Origin: Paragonimus westermani
Lineage: Eukaryota; Platyhelminthes; Trematoda; Plagiorchiida; Troglotrematidae
Assembly (NCBI GenBank): GCA_008508345.1
Contig: QNGE01001242.1
Span: 62,001-126,000 of the forward strand
DNA length: 64,000 nucleotides
Reading direction: 5' to 3'
The translations under genes and the position numbers were made by a program. Below are positions 1-14,045 of the stretch, piece after piece (the first letter of the stretch is position 1; the number at the start of each line of letters is the position of its first letter). The notes beneath the pieces are model-generated. The model worked only from the letters and a program-made list of their open reading frames with translations, was not told the origin of the DNA and searched no databases.

Positions 1-700
1 AGCGAAATGGCGCCATTTAGTAAAGTACTTCCGTTAGGCAGGTAGTCTTCAACATAAACAAAATGCTAGCTCACAGTTTATACATTCAAACCATACTCGC
101 GCTAAGAATGAAGTTTAGGCTATGGATAGTAAAACAGGTTATATAAACGCAAGAAATATGGGTCGTTGATTTTGTTTTGTACAAATCAAATGGGAAAGTA
201 TCTGAGGACATCCTATGCCGTAAGATATTTTGAAAGGCGTTTGAATCCGTTTCCGTTGGCGTAGCTGAGGTCAGCCGAATAACGTAATCCGTTGTGTCCA
301 GTAACGATTATGACATCGAAGGCATTTCTAAAATGTTCGTTTTATTGGGGACCAATTAATTCTTTTTCGAGGAATGAGTGACGTGCACCTTCTTCTCTTC
401 TCAGGCTTTTTTATAGGTCACATTGGTGATTTTCTTAATTCTGGCTGTCCTCCCATCTTTCAGGAATTTGTCTTCATTGTGGAAATTTTGTCGGTATCCA
501 GGGACTATTTGGTGGTTTCGATTGCTTATTCGAACTGTAGACCACTTACATAGGTTGTCACATTTCCATTATTCTTCTCGATGATGTTATTCAAAATGGG
601 AATTAAACTGCATAACAATAGAGTTTGCAACCGCGAAAAACTTAACCTCACTCATAGCTTTCTTTCCATGAGACTTATGCTGTTACATTATGTTTGTCTA
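1..700. other. No supported gene
   Basis: No exon-like signal found. Confidence 0.5.
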
Positions 701-861
701 TTTTCAAGTTGACCATCACTCACATTTGATCGCAGCCTTCGCATTCAGATAGACTTTCCAGCCAGCCTCTTTCGAAAAGAAGCACTAGACTCGAGTTTCG
801 CTCTCATTAGAGCTCGTCAGTAGTGCATATCCTTGCCACGGCCGGGATTTGAACTCCGGCC
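701..861 (-). repeat. SINE-like element copy
   Basis: Reverse complement of the family: TTTTCAAGTTGACCATCACT tail first, then CCAGCCAGCCTCTTTCGAAA, AGCACTAGACTCGAG and the B-box complement GATTTGAAC at 846-854. Confidence 0.7.
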
Positions 862-3800
862 ATTGTCTATTTTGTTTGCGTAAATCGGTTCAAAAATCCG
901 CTTGTAATGATCGATACGGGTGGTCAATGGAAAAGCGTTGAAAATAACTTGAATGATTGCCGTTTCTCTGGTGTTGTGAAACAACAAGCCAACTTCCTTT
1001 TAATTACGACATATTCGATCTCTGATTGTAGTTAACCAATTAACTTTCTACTTTAACGCCATGTCACCAAAAACGTGATGAAAGACGTGGAACAAGTTGG
1101 CAGTTATCCCATACTGGTCACGAGAGTCATATCATCTCCCGTCTGGCTGCAACGCTGTTGAGAACTGATTTTTAAAATGTCACCCGCCACACTTTACCTC
1201 AGGATTCCTAATGTCCAAGGGTGCACAGCACGCGATACCCATTTCATGTGTGCTTCCACGTGTCTGTTAGGATGACAAATACGTGCTCAGTTTGTTCACA
1301 ATTTGAGATGCAAACTTCTGTGCAATGCTTTGACCTGTTTTACCAACCATTCGACTCATTGGTGCTGACTTTGAGTGGACTAACGGCAGCAGAAGTCCGC
1401 TAAACTAGATTTCAGGGTGGGGAGCTGTTAGCTGATAACCAGCTGTTAAGTGATAGCGTTTGGTACATTCATGTTTATCACGAACATCTGCATAGTGGAG
1501 CAAGTGTGGGCTGGTTTGTCTAGGCCTCACTGATTGTTTGCCAGACGTTCGAGTGTAAAGTTAAGTGGCACTAGTTAAGAGAAGGCGTTATCAACATAGC
1601 TTAATTGCATCTGTTTACACCAACCGTGCACATTAGCCCCACAGTCATGGGACACAAGTACATTTACATTAAAAGTTTCTACTTACATCTTCTTGGAATA
1701 AACTCGCTTTAACTTCCAAGCCGTCTATCACTAACACCAGGGCAGCGCCATTCAAATGGTTAACAAATGCTCAGCTGCCTTTGTGAGTGGCCGACAGGTA
1801 CCATCAGTACGATTCCGAAAAGTTCATCTATTTTCCTGTGAGGCATTGATCAATTTTATCATTTTAATAAAGAAAGGCGAAAACGGCTGATTGGCACTTG
1901 TTCTTTGATTCATTGATGCCGTTCTCTGAAAGGGTTTTGACTCATTGACAGTCGGTTTCACGTAATAAGTATTCTGTAACTAGTACCAAGAGATTCATTG
2001 ATTGCTCATCTGAGAGACAGCTTAAGTGACCGACATTTAACAATCGATTTCCATGAGATATTATAACATAAACAAAACCACATGATTAAAAACGACAAAT
2101 TTGCCAACGGCGATCATATTCTATGTAGAATTGCAACCCTTTGCGCACGCTTGGTGGTGTGAACTTAAGTCGAATGCTTCATGCTTAATCTCACTGTACT
2201 ACTTCATGTAAAGCTAAACCCGCGATTGTGTGATCAGCACTCTTCTGATCGGCCATGGAGGCATAACTTCACCACAGACATGTTATGCACCTGGAACGGT
2301 GTACTAGGTGTATTTTACGGAAAGAAACGAACACTTGAACGGGCAAAAATCCATTTGTCGGAAGACTTTTGTGGGAGGAGTTGGCAGCAACTTTTAAATG
2401 TATCGACACAATATCCTTTTTGATGTAGTTGTATATAATAATGAGAGACATGAAAAACGAAATATTCAGGGACCTTGCGTAGAACGTAATTAAATGTTGC
2501 TCGGCGTCTTGTATTTTGTGTGCATCCTATGCAACATAGCCTAGAGATAAGGTTTTCTCATGTGTTTGTGGTTAACACTGTTTGTTAGAATTCATATTAC
2601 TTCCTAGATATCACGGTTCGCCGAGGGAATTCTACGGAATAGAACATCCTGTACCGAGTTGATCAGCGCGCTTTGCAGCGAGACCGTCTAACTCTATGTT
2701 AATAGGTGACTCGGGCAACTAGTTATCAACTCTACTTAACCAAAACTTCCGAGAAGATCGCCCCACGCTGCAGATCACCCATTAACTACACTCGCAAATC
2801 ATCAACTGTATGCTTATCCGTTGGTTTGCTGCTTATCTGTTGGTCTGGTCATCTGTTTGCCATCGTGTTTGTCCATTGTGTTTATATACTGCCTCAGTAC
2901 AGTCATTATCTGACGCCGGCAGGCTGCTAATGAGTTTCTTTGCATTCGGTTTACATTCCTCACTCGGAACTGTTTTCTTTACAGCCATCTACCATTCAAG
3001 AAACTTCTTACCGTTGTTACTACAAAAATAGGGGGATCAGACGAATTTTGAGAAAATTTCTTTTGAGAAGCTATGCACATGTGAAACTAGAAGAAAGTTA
3101 TTTCACCGTACGTGCCCATCCTGTTTGTGTTACATTAAGCCTCTCCATCACTATTGTATGTTGTGGCTGTCAATATATATTGGGGTCTGTTCACTTGATT
3201 CGGTTACATGACCTGCTATCCTAAGTTCTCTCACATCATTTGGACTCCATTGAGACACGTCTCTCTTTACTGTCACTACACCTGTGCTTGTATGGACTGC
3301 TTGGCTTCAGCCAATCTGGGGGGATTTGCCAGAGAAATCATCCGGGTCAACAAAGTGACACAAACGCAGGGCCAAATGATATTTAGAAACCTTGAACTGA
3401 AAAAGTTCTGATATCAGCATTCAAGCTAGCTTTGTCCAATTTGTCACGTGTACATGAAACCTTAACTTCTGACAGAAGTACATTATCACCTGAGCGGAAG
3501 TTATTGATTTTTTCTGAAGCAGAAACGCGCTAAATACTACTGTTCGGAAACAAATTTGAATGTGTTAAATGTTTCAACACTGTCAAACGCTTCACTCACA
3601 CCACTTTTGTGAAGTAATATTTGATGTGAAACTGGATTTTTTTAATGGAAATCCGTAAGTATTCAGTGGTAAGTGTAATAATCCTACAAAGAATGGCTGA
3701 AGAGCTTGGTTTCACGTGTGAGCAACAAAGGTTCCTGAGTGTTATATGGAGTGCCGTTTTTTGGTAGACTTGTGGGCAATATACATTCCTTCTTGGGTTT

Positions 3801-4605
3801 ACAATTTTGCGCTTTTATGCCATAAGTTATGCAATTGATAAACTTGCAAGAAGGGGATCTTTCTCGAAAACTACTTTTTCCTTGTCCAGTGTCCAAATGA
3901 ATGAGCAACGCAAGATGTTTCACACATTGTATCAAATTTGAAGTTGATGGTGAAATATAATGGTTACGTGAGACGTAAATATATATCACGAAAACGTCGG
4001 TAAGAAGTGCTCTGTTTTGACTGTACTTGATGGCCTCTTACGAGCGCATTGTTATTCGGTTTATCATAGATAACTTGGTGGAAACAATGTGACAAGTTAG
4101 GGCAGACTAATGAGGTGCTACCAGCAATCGGATTCAAAATTCTCTTTCCTCATTGGAACTGCATTGAAACCGGTGTTTTGTAATACCTACCATCCAAAGC
4201 AGTGGGATCAAAATGTCATGGAAGTTAAAATAACTGAATATTTGTCATGTAGGCGTAGCTTTTTGTAGTAGTGAAAGTTTCACAGCCCCACCTAACTGTA
4301 ACCTTCAAATATCATACTAGTAATATCACAAGCTACCAAAATCCACCTGGAACAAGATGGAGCAGGAACACTCGGACGTGCCGATCGTTTGGTTGTTCAC
4401 AGATGTCTGTGTGTTGATAAGATATTTCGGGACATCCTGCGATTGCGAAAGTTGTTGGAATATTTGCGAGGTATATTCACGTGAACGTTATTCGGATTTG
4501 CTTCTTATATACATTCGGTCGCACAGTTTGTCAGTAGTGAAATTCAGGGGTTCCTTAAAGAAGTGAAGTACATATCTTTGAGAGAGAAGAAGACCAAAGT
4601 TAATA
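862..4605. other. No supported gene
   Basis: Open frames up to 101 codons (- strand, 3989-3684) carry no recognisable motif and no convincing pair of splice sites. Treated as background. Confidence 0.5.
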
Positions 4606-4700
4606 CCATGATTGGAATGGCGGGAGTTCAAATCCCGGCTGTGGCAAGGATATGCACTACTTATAAGCACTAATGGGAGCGAAACTCGAGTCTAGTGCTT
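4606..4700 (+). repeat. SINE-like element copy truncated by the assembly gap
   Basis: Reads GGGAGTTCAAATCCCGGC, then ATATGCACTACTTATAAGCA and GAGTCTAGTGCTT, stopping exactly at the N run. The gap may therefore be a collapsed repeat. Confidence 0.65.
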
Positions 4701-5503
4701 NNNNNNNNNNNNNNNNNNNNNNNNNNNNNNNNNNNNNNNNNNNNNNNNNNNNNNNNNNNNNNNNNNNNNNNNNNNNNNNNNNNNNNNNNNNNNNNNNNNN
4801 NNNNNNNNNNNNNNNNNNNNNNNNNNNNNNNNNNNNNNNNNNNNNNNNNNNNNNNNNNNNNNNNNNNNNNNNNNNNNNNNNNNNNNNNNNNNNNNNNNNN
4901 NNNNNNNNNNNNNNNNNNNNNNNNNNNNNNNNNNNNNNNNNNNNNNNNNNNNNNNNNNNNNNNNNNNNNNNNNNNNNNNNNNNNNNNNNNNNNNNNNNNN
5001 NNNNNNNNNNNNNNNNNNNNNNNNNNNNNNNNNNNNNNNNNNNNNNNNNNNNNNNNNNNNNNNNNNNNNNNNNNNNNNNNNNNNNNNNNNNNNNNNNNNN
5101 NNNNNNNNNNNNNNNNNNNNNNNNNNNNNNNNNNNNNNNNNNNNNNNNNNNNNNNNNNNNNNNNNNNNNNNNNNNNNNNNNNNNNNNNNNNNNNNNNNNN
5201 NNNNNNNNNNNNNNNNNNNNNNNNNNNNNNNNNNNNNNNNNNNNNNNNNNNNNNNNNNNNNNNNNNNNNNNNNNNNNNNNNNNNNNNNNNNNNNNNNNNN
5301 NNNNNNNNNNNNNNNNNNNNNNNNNNNNNNNNNNNNNNNNNNNNNNNNNNNNNNNNNNNNNNNNNNNNNNNNNNNNNNNNNNNNNNNNNNNNNNNNNNNN
5401 NNNNNNNNNNNNNNNNNNNNNNNNNNNNNNNNNNNNNNNNNNNNNNNNNNNNNNNNNNNNNNNNNNNNNNNNNNNNNNNNNNNNNNNNNNNNNNNNNNNN
5501 NNN
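4701..5503. other. Assembly gap (803 undetermined bases)
   Basis: A run of N. Nothing can be said about its content. Open frames that cross it are artefacts. Confidence 0.99.
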
Positions 5504-8500
5504 GAGTATTACAACTTGCTCGTAACGTTGTGTTATTCCCAATCTGTTTATCAATAACATGTTAAACACGACGCCCAAACTATTCAACTTCATTCGTACT
5601 GAATTTGGTGCGGATATCTTACTACAGCATTTCACCCAATCTGTTGCACCTCTACAATCACGTGAAATGAATTTAAAGGCAACAACGGAAGTGCTGGTTG
5701 AAGTGGTGGCTGGAAAAAGACGTGATTGTGTCCACGATTCAAGGCAAACTGCCGGTTTAAGAGAGAAAGCTTATTCTGTGTAACATTTCAGTTGTGAGTA
5801 AGCTTGAATTTTTCCTTCGCAAAACGTGATAATGAAATTGCGTCAAATGCAGTGAAACCTACAGTTCCGAAATTCCGGCAAACAATACTCAAACGATGCG
5901 CGGCTGTTATGCACACAGATGTATGGGGACACCATTAGTGTTACTTATAAGAGAAATTTCCCACTGACAGACTGCCTACAGTCAGGCTGACAGTGCACTT
6001 AGACAAAAATTCAGTCAATAGATGTGGTGACGGCCCAGACGTCAGCTGGTGACGGAAGTGTTGTTTCCAAGGCCAATTGTTTGAGACCGAACAAAGCTTC
6101 ATCCTGTTGCAACGATATTATTGTCCAGGATATCCGGCGACAGTTTGTATTCTTGTCGATGTTCTGCCTCTACACGACGGATTACAGCTCGGTAGACCAT
6201 ACTAGGCACATACGGAGACCAAATGCATATTTCCTGTTAAACAAGGTGCAAGCTAGACTTCATGGAATAATCAAGTTGGTGGTTCTCGCTGGACGACAAC
6301 AAACTTCCCCCAAAGGATGCAGTGGCTGGTAAAAGAAACTCAACGCTAACCCTAAGTCGCTTCTGCTATTACTCCAGTGCCTACGAACTTTTCGAGTTTA
6401 AGCAATCCAGCTGTGTATGGATTTGGACTCTAACCCTTTACATTGTTGCTGGTTTTATTTTATACTACGGGCAAAGTCATCAGACATATCCAGATACAGA
6501 GTGAAAGTTTAACCCAGGTTGAGATGGCACCCGTAGTGTGTGCATTACCAGGAAACTTTTAAATTGAAGAACAGTCTACTAAGTGACTATTCGCTTGACT
6601 AGTTGAAAAAACTACCTGATATGCCATTTTGTTGCGATCAGTGACGAGCCTGAGTTCGCAAATTTTTACCTCTTCTATTTCGTTTTATCCGATTGTTTTC
6701 GATTGTTTCCTGTCTCTTCTGTTTATTCTATATAAATTTGTGCTTATCTGTTAGTATTCAGCTTCAAAGACCATTGTTAGCAACAACGGCAGATCGAGCC
6801 GCCATACCGACGTGCACGAGTCAGAGTTGAAAATATTGCTACTGATGAATGTAACAAATTAGCTCACTTGTCCATTGAGATGCGTTTCAAAGACAAAATA
6901 AATGGTCTGAAGTGATCAGTGGAAAGATTCGTTTAATTCTATGCGTACTCTCCGTTTCTTCTCTAAGAACTTTCACTGCGCAGCTGGAGTGACGCACTTC
7001 CATACTTCTGGTCACATGTGAGTGCAGCAGACTGTCGGTAGTACAACAGTAAAGCTACCCATCCCTTTCAGGGTGACTCTAGTTACAGCACACGAACTGT
7101 TTAGATCGTATTTAGGTAACCACAAGGGATATGAATAAGTTGTAGGATTTTGGCTGGTGAAAAACTTAAAGGTTATTTCTAGTACGGACCAATTCTGCAT
7201 ATAGCTTTTTGCGCAATATCAGCCGGAAGAGACACTGCTGACCTTGATGGTAAATAGGCACTTTTTTAAAAGCAAGCAGGCAGCCAAAGAAGAACCAACA
7301 TAAAACGCAATTAAAAGATATCAGGCAAGCAACTGAGTAGTCAATTCCATTTGAATGTTTTGGGAAAATCCAAATATGCATAAGCAATCAGCTGGTTACC
7401 ACCAATGATTTCTGCTCACGACTTCTGTGGTACTCGTACTGAGATCGTGCGGGAATCCGTATCGGCACCATCGACGATCACGAAACTACGATGTGAACCG
7501 AACATAGTGCATAAACGAATAAACATCAGCCGGAAACTTCATAACTTCTGGGTCAACCGAAAGTGGGAAGGATTTATCACGACTATGTTGACGTACCAGT
7601 TAAAGGCAGGCTCATGTTGACAGATATACATTTGCCAAATACTGATGTGAACTGTTAATTTAGGCGCCATTATATTGCCATCACCCAAATGTGATCAGTA
7701 CCCAAATACTTATTGCAACGATATAAGGATCAGTTCTGGAAAACGTCAGGTGGCAATAATGTCAACCTTGTGCGGAATCTTTAGCTGTGTTCCTGGATTC
7801 TGACGGTGAGTCGCGAGATTTCGCAGAGAATACGCGCAGTACTGGTTGCCAAGACCATCGGTAGCATTCGTATATGAGATGGTGATTCAACGATTGTGAC
7901 TAATGCCGATAGTCATTGCAATATTTATGGGATAAACTAACGTTGCTGATCAATTGTTGTTCATACTGACTCAACTTTTGGTGTAACTGTCGCTGGCCGT
8001 TTGATAATTTAGTTGCATTCCTCTTCCGATCGACACATGACTTGAGGGGATGGCTTTATTGCCAGTGAATACCGAGTGCAACGCCTGAGTGAGTTTTGCA
8101 TTTGGATTGTTCAGGTTGTCCAATTAAGTTTACAGACTGTCAACTCTTGTGAGCGCGTCGGCGGTATGCTTCCAGCTTACGGGATGCAACAAACTCTCGA
8201 GATCGGACTTTCTATTCCCCTACTTAAAAAGTCTCACTAACTTTGGGATTTGGGGATAATAACTGTACCTTAGCAAATGAGTCAAACAAAATTAGCTCGC
8301 AATCGCTACGAACAGAAGGTGTGTTATAAAAGCCACAAGTGGACGAAGTCAGGTGGGCATGAAACTCATTGGTCTCAAAATGAATTCGTCTCGTCCGTTA
8401 GTGCGATTCAGGAGCAGATTTTAGTGTTCACTTCGTTTATAACTTCCCCAGGGTGCAGATCATGGATCGACGAAATAGACGTGGATCAATAATCCACAGT

Positions 8501-11500
8501 GACCGGATACGTGACTGTAAGATTAAAGATGATAATGCACTGTAAATCTTCAGACAAAATTGGAACAGATTTATTGTGTCCAAGCAATGAGCTACGCCAA
8601 AATCTCAGATGTCTGGTACATTTACCATATAGATTTGTAGCCAGCGGTTTCAGCTCATCTTAGATAGTGTTCAAGCACCAGATGGTATTGGTTGCCTCAC
8701 GATGTCAACAGTCCGGCTACGATACAGAACCTACTCAGTTTGCTTCGGACAGATAAGGTTTTAACAGTTAAGCGGTTTGCTGAAATGAAACACAGCATCT
8801 AGTTTAACGTTCCTTGGAGATTGACCCACCGGAAAGTGGAAAGTATTTTAGCACTTATTGGCCGTTGCCGGAGTCTTAGATCGAGATGACAGCTATCTCA
8901 TAAATACCTCATTTCCACGGGTAAAAGCGTTTGGAATTGTTACTAAACATTTCCACAGATCTTCGCAGATGGAGGGCCTCTGTGGCTTACCATAAAGTTC
9001 ACGCGGACTAGGTCTGTTAGTCGGACCATGACCCATGTAACACTCCTACAGAATGGTTTATTGTGAGGAGTAGGCCGAGCCACTGCAATTTGGTCAGCAA
9101 TAGTCTGAGTTGAAGATATCTCCACAAAACTTCTAGCTACTGAAATGGGTATTGAATCAGCAAGTTTTGAACACCTGTTTACGTACGTTTCCAGAAAAGT
9201 GGAAAGGTCGGTTTTATAAAAGTGTGAGATGTCATTGTCTTAATGCTTGTTTTCAATGACAGAAGATAGTTTGGACGGAAGCTCAGTCGTTCTTCTATTC
9301 TCGCTTAGTGCATTGCAGTGACTCAAGAAAATCCGGTTGTTTTATAACCTTCCGTATGGACTCAAGTTAGACTGCTCGTCATAGAGTGAGTAATGTGTTG
9401 TGGCTGGAGTTCATTCCATACCAGTTGTTTTACTAACATAGTTTTTAGTTGACCGCAAAACCTGACTTCAATTCTGACCGCAACCCTCACAAATTCTCTG
9501 TCCATGTTTGAAAAGTGAAGTAGGAATCGCTATGCTGAAGGGTTTATGCCATGACAGATTTCGTTGCATTTTTATGAGTGTTCACTCCAGACCGGTAAAT
9601 ATCATCAACTCAAGATAAAACTGCGAAACAAATTACAATGAAATGTAAATCGTCTATTGGTACGCGGACTCTACCATTACGAGGATAGTGAGAGAGTGAA
9701 TAAAACTTCCTGTTCAATGCACAAGAAAGGCCTGTTCACTTCGGACGGCAACTACGTCGGCATACCGGAAAGGTTATGGGTTCGTGGTCGTGCGGATGCC
9801 CTTGAACTCTGGTTGTGACCGGTTGGTGGTGTCCCAACAGCAAGTAGAGGGCAACGGCTGAAGCAGGCTGTTTTTATGTTCGGGTGATGATGGCAGCGAT
9901 TGGTGTGGCATGGAAATCAGCAAAATCTGTCATAGCACAGATAGTGTAACATAATTTTTTAGATTTTACTTTTCTAAAATTGTTTATACAATTTTTGGGT
10001 ACTACCTCTTTATCGAAGAGTAAGGGTTTTTCAACAGTTGCGCGGCGTTTATCGGGACATGCCAACGTGCTAATTTGTGGAGGACCAGAACGTAAACAGA
10101 TATGTAAATCACCCGAAGAGTAAATTGTCGGTGGGGATGTCGTTCGAGATTTTACTGATCTTACTGCGCCTCACACGAGAGGTGTATTTGCAGAGCAAGC
10201 TTTAAGAGGTTGTTAATTTATGTTTAAGTTGTATAGTAGCGTTCCGTAGCTTGCATACCATCCTAAAAAGGAAAGAAGTGATACGGATCTTACATCTGTG
10301 TCTGCTTGCCCACGTAACAAACCTCAGACTGGCACTATGCTCACAGATGATTGAGGCATTGGAAAGCACAAAAGAGTCAATCGAACAGCAGTCACTTTCA
10401 CACTAACTGGTTGCCAACTGAAAGGAAAACAGGACACGGCACAGTAGAGACGTCCAGTAGGACTTGCACCGGTCCGCACGCTGACAGTGAAACGCGTATC
10501 CCGGTGCCGTTTTGCGAACAGCATAGTCTATGAGATGCGTGCACAAGTGCTTTTGCATCACTCGGTAGCAGTATTAACGAGTGTATCGAATACTATGCAA
10601 CAGCTGATTGTCTATGTTATGACAAGAATGTAGCTAGTATCGTCGCGTACACTTACTATTGTCCACACTATGCCCTAAACGGGGCCCACCAAATTTCGTC
10701 ACTCCTAGGTTAGACTCTTGTTCAAGCTTATACAGATGATTGCGTATCACATGGTTTTCCTTCTCAACTGCGATAGTTAACGAACTGTACCCAGTGCGAG
10801 GTCAGCAAAACTGCTCGACAAGATCTGAGCCCTATGAACTCTCACTGGATAACCTGGTCAATTAGCATCCATCAGACTGGGTGATGCACATTCTCCTAAA
10901 CACTATGTCGACCAAGTTGAACAAGATTATAATCCATGCCGAGTTTTAAGATCCGCTGCCGTTGTGAGTACCCAAGTGTACCACATCAGAAATCAAAAGC
11001 TTACTGCTGGCTGACAGTCAGAGTGCACACAGTATAACGGTACACCTTCTGAGCTTGAGTGAAGTGGAGGCACATTCTATGATGATGACTGATCCGTTAT
11101 TTTCTGGAAAGCCAGATGTTAAAAGTTTCGTGAAGTGGCCGTTCGTCCGTATGTCTAAGGGGTAGGGCTGATTAGTGACCAAGTGAGGAGGACAGTGAAC
11201 AAACTAGCGATCACTTGACGCTGTTCTAGTAGTGGACCAATCGAGAGACAGGGTGGTTCAATCATGTTGGTCCACCTAAACTCGAGTAAAAATGGATTAC
11301 AATTACTGACGAAAGTTTGAAACATTTGAGCTAATCATCGAACACACGCCTCGCGTGCCCCGGTCGTGTCGGGAGGAAAGCGAAGCGAACAGATGAGGTG
11401 ATGCCGATATACCAACACAGTTAAAAGAAAGTTAGATGTTGTTGGTTATGACCCATTCTGAATTTAAGAAGTTGTTTCTCATGGTTCTTCGATGGAGACG

Positions 11501-12404
11501 TTGGGAATGTGACGGATAATCTGGCTAAGTGGCCTGGCTGTAACAGTTGTTTGGTCAAGTCTCATGTAAAGCTAGGACACTTGAGGAAATGTGCAAATGA
11601 GCCCGTGGGGAGTCTGTGCTGCAGATATCGATCCACTAAAACTAGCAAAGTTTTGTCCAATTATTATCAGACAAAACACTAGAGGACCGCCTACTGTAGT
11701 TACAAAGTGTCAGTGTAGACCCCCTATCTAGTAGAAAACTGCTGACTTTGAGTGTACTGCTAGGTGGAAATTTCCAAACGGCACAGACAACATCAACCAA
11801 TATCTCGCTTCGTGTTACATATTTCCGGATCTCCCTCATGGCAGTGTGTAGCACATATATATACTTGATTTTAGCAAATGGATTTGCTGATCAATGAACA
11901 TAGGTAACTCCAAATATAGTGTGGTATTTGTCAAGTTAGACTAAGTCTAGTGATATAAAGCCATTCTTGTAAGTTTACTATTGGTATATTGGAGGCAAAC
12001 GTGAATGCGTTGTCAATTTAATGCTTCATAGGGTGGTCGTCAAGAATTAACGAACTAAACCTTCTTGGGATATTCTGTCACCAAATTTGCGTTTGATTAC
12101 ACACATGCAGTGGCAATAACCGACAGGTACCGATGAGGTTAGAAGGTGGAATTTTGTTAGATGGTCAGGTGGACTAATTAGCGCAGTTCACAAGACAGCA
12201 CAGAATAAGGTGGAAGATATATGTACTGACAACTTCAACGAACTATCTCTTGCCGTATACGCGTTATCAACGCTTTGACCGACTGGGACACAATGTGAAG
12301 TGGGCAATCGACGACTCTGTGTGGTGAAGTGAAAAGGGGTACCATTGAGCTAGTTATGATAAATTTGGTTCTCTTTTCCAAACTGAGTCTCCATGACCCA
12401 CAGA
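5504..12404. other. No supported gene or repeat
   Basis: Only short open frames (longest 102 codons, 6024-6332, no motif). I see nothing assignable. Confidence 0.5.
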
Positions 12405-12727
12405 TTCGTTCTGTATACACATATTCAGTTGTTCCTGTGGTTCCCGCCATGTTGGTCACACAACTAAAAACTTGCTTAAACGGTTCATAAGCATTACCCA
12501 GTTCGTCTCACTGATGGAGTAACGGAGTCAACAAAAAAGCCGCGTTGTCATACTTGAGGCATTTCAATCAGTCTGTCAGCGTGATAGGGGGACTTTGTCT
12601 AATTTGCCGTGTAAAGGTCATTCAGTCGAAGGCGATGAGGCGTAGGATTATATCCACAACCGAGGCTCTTAAAATCCGCCTTTATGTCCCACCCGTGTTT
12701 CCGAAAACGTTCCTATCTGGTAGTTAA
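12405..12727 (+). pseudogene. Penelope-like element remnant, GIY-YIG endonuclease end (copy 1)
   Basis: A decayed C-terminal endonuclease region of a Penelope-like retroelement. In one frame it reads C-S-C-G-S-R-H-V-G-H-T-T-K-N-L-L-K-R, matching the Cys-rich lead-in and the GIY-YIG-type G-R/H-T segment of these elements. After a frameshift (12545 onward) it reads YLRHFNQSVSVI, then VKVIQSKAMRRRIISTTEAL and KIRLYVPPV, matching the conserved basic R-R-R-hydrophobic-T-A/T-E-A-hydrophobic-I-R-L block. Several frameshifts and loss of the final LCVQK-like motif show that it is inactive. Family placement comes from recalled family patterns, not a search. Confidence 0.7.
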
Positions 12728-13037
12728 AACTGTTTTGGTTAACCTGTCATTCTGCAGACTTGTCAAAAGCCATTTTTCGAAGGGCATCGTTATTACAGCT
12801 TAGTATTCACTTGATTGATCTCATTAGTCCACATGTTGGCGGTTTAACCCGTAACTGATGCCTTTAAAAAATGGTTACAAATGTCGCGTATTCAGTCGGA
12901 TATTGAATATTTGAAAACGAGTTTATTCTCTAAACCGTACTAATGTGAGTTTGGTTAAGTTAACTCATTGAGTGAATTAAGATCAACAAAGCAATTTGTC
13001 CGTGCACTTGCTCCCTTTTTATCCCATATTTTCGAAG

Positions 13038-13265
13038 GACTTTGGTTTGCCAGTTCAAGGTTACAATGAAGGTTTTGTGTACTCAGTTCGTCCAGCCGCA
13101 GAGATGACAAGTTTCACCAATGCACACTCAGCTGCACTTGATTTGAAATGTCAGTCAACATCTGTATACATAACCTTAATGGTCTTCGTTACGTTTGCAC
13201 TTGTCACTGCGCTCAGTGTGTTAGCGTGTGTAATTAGGTTTGCACTTGACAAGTCAAATTCATGA
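13038..13265 (+). CDS. Candidate terminal exon of a single-pass membrane protein
   Basis: A long pyrimidine tract (CTCCCTTTTTATCCC...) leads to an AG at 13036-13037. The frame after it is open for 75 codons to TGA. The reading begins DFGLPVQGYNEGFVYSVRP, continues with a polar stretch containing one Cys, and ends in a hydrophobic segment of about 25 residues (SVYITLMVFVTFALVTALSV and LACVIRFAL), followed by the short basic/polar tail DKSNS. This fits a C-terminal membrane anchor with a tiny cytosolic tail. It lies 1.17 kb upstream of the USP start on the same strand and would be the 3' end of another gene. An AATAAA occurs only about 575 bases downstream. I do not recognise the protein; it could be a chance frame. 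Confidence 0.4.
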   Translation, partial: DFGLPVQGYNEGFVYSVRPAAEMTSFTNAHSAALDLKCQSTSVYITLMVFVTFALVTALSVLACVIRFALDKSNS

Positions 13266-13997
13266 CCTGCGGCCAGTGGATGACACGTAACTGCGGAATC
13301 TTCAAAAGTGCCACAAAGTGCCTGATAACATTAAAACGGTTTGGCACCCCTCGTTTGGTGCCTGCTTATTCGCATTTGGAATTGTTATACCACCCATTCA
13401 GTGTAAGCACATATTTTAGTGCCGACCATTAAGGCTTGCACACTTTATTTGTTCTAATTTACCTCATACGATGAAGGCTCGTAGTGGAAATAGGAACCTT
13501 ACGGAACACGTAATTCCAATGGTCATTGTTCGTTGTGGCTAAGACAACTATTCTTCTGAAAAATGGCTACGAATACAACGAATTGGCGGCATTAATTACT
13601 GTTGAGCCCTTCTGACGGTATTTCTCATATGTATCCTTAACTAGTTAACTCTTTCCCCGCACATTTAAGTAATGACTTAAAAATGACCACAACACTCAAG
13701 ATTTGTCTAACGAGGATTTTCCGAGACGTAAATAATTAATTCTTTCCAGTGAGGCTTCGGATTCAGCTAAATCCAATTTACGAATAACCATATCTAAGGA
13801 TTATCGACAACACATCTTCGCGCCAAGTTTGCACAAAAATAAACCTATTTTCTACAAAACTCGTCCAAAGGACACATCTACTAAAACCTGCAGCCTTCAT
13901 GGGTATTTCAGTGTCAGTCACGGAATTACTCATGCGTAGCATCGGAATGTGGTTTTCATGTAAATTGACCAGCACCCACAACTGATCTCAGGTATCG

Positions 13998-14045
13998 CAT
14001 TCCCAAAGGCTTCCCGGTCGGCCCGTTTCGAAAAGAGGCATTAGA
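13998..14045 (-). repeat. Very diverged SINE-like fragment
   Basis: CCCGTTTCGAAAAGAGGCAT then TAGACCCG resembles the family's CTTTTCGAAAAG...ACTAGACTCGAG centre (reverse orientation). Short and weak. Confidence 0.35.

Noticed and set aside
4670..5635. Open frames of 276-321 codons over the gap
   Set aside because: They are open only because the N run cannot contain stops.
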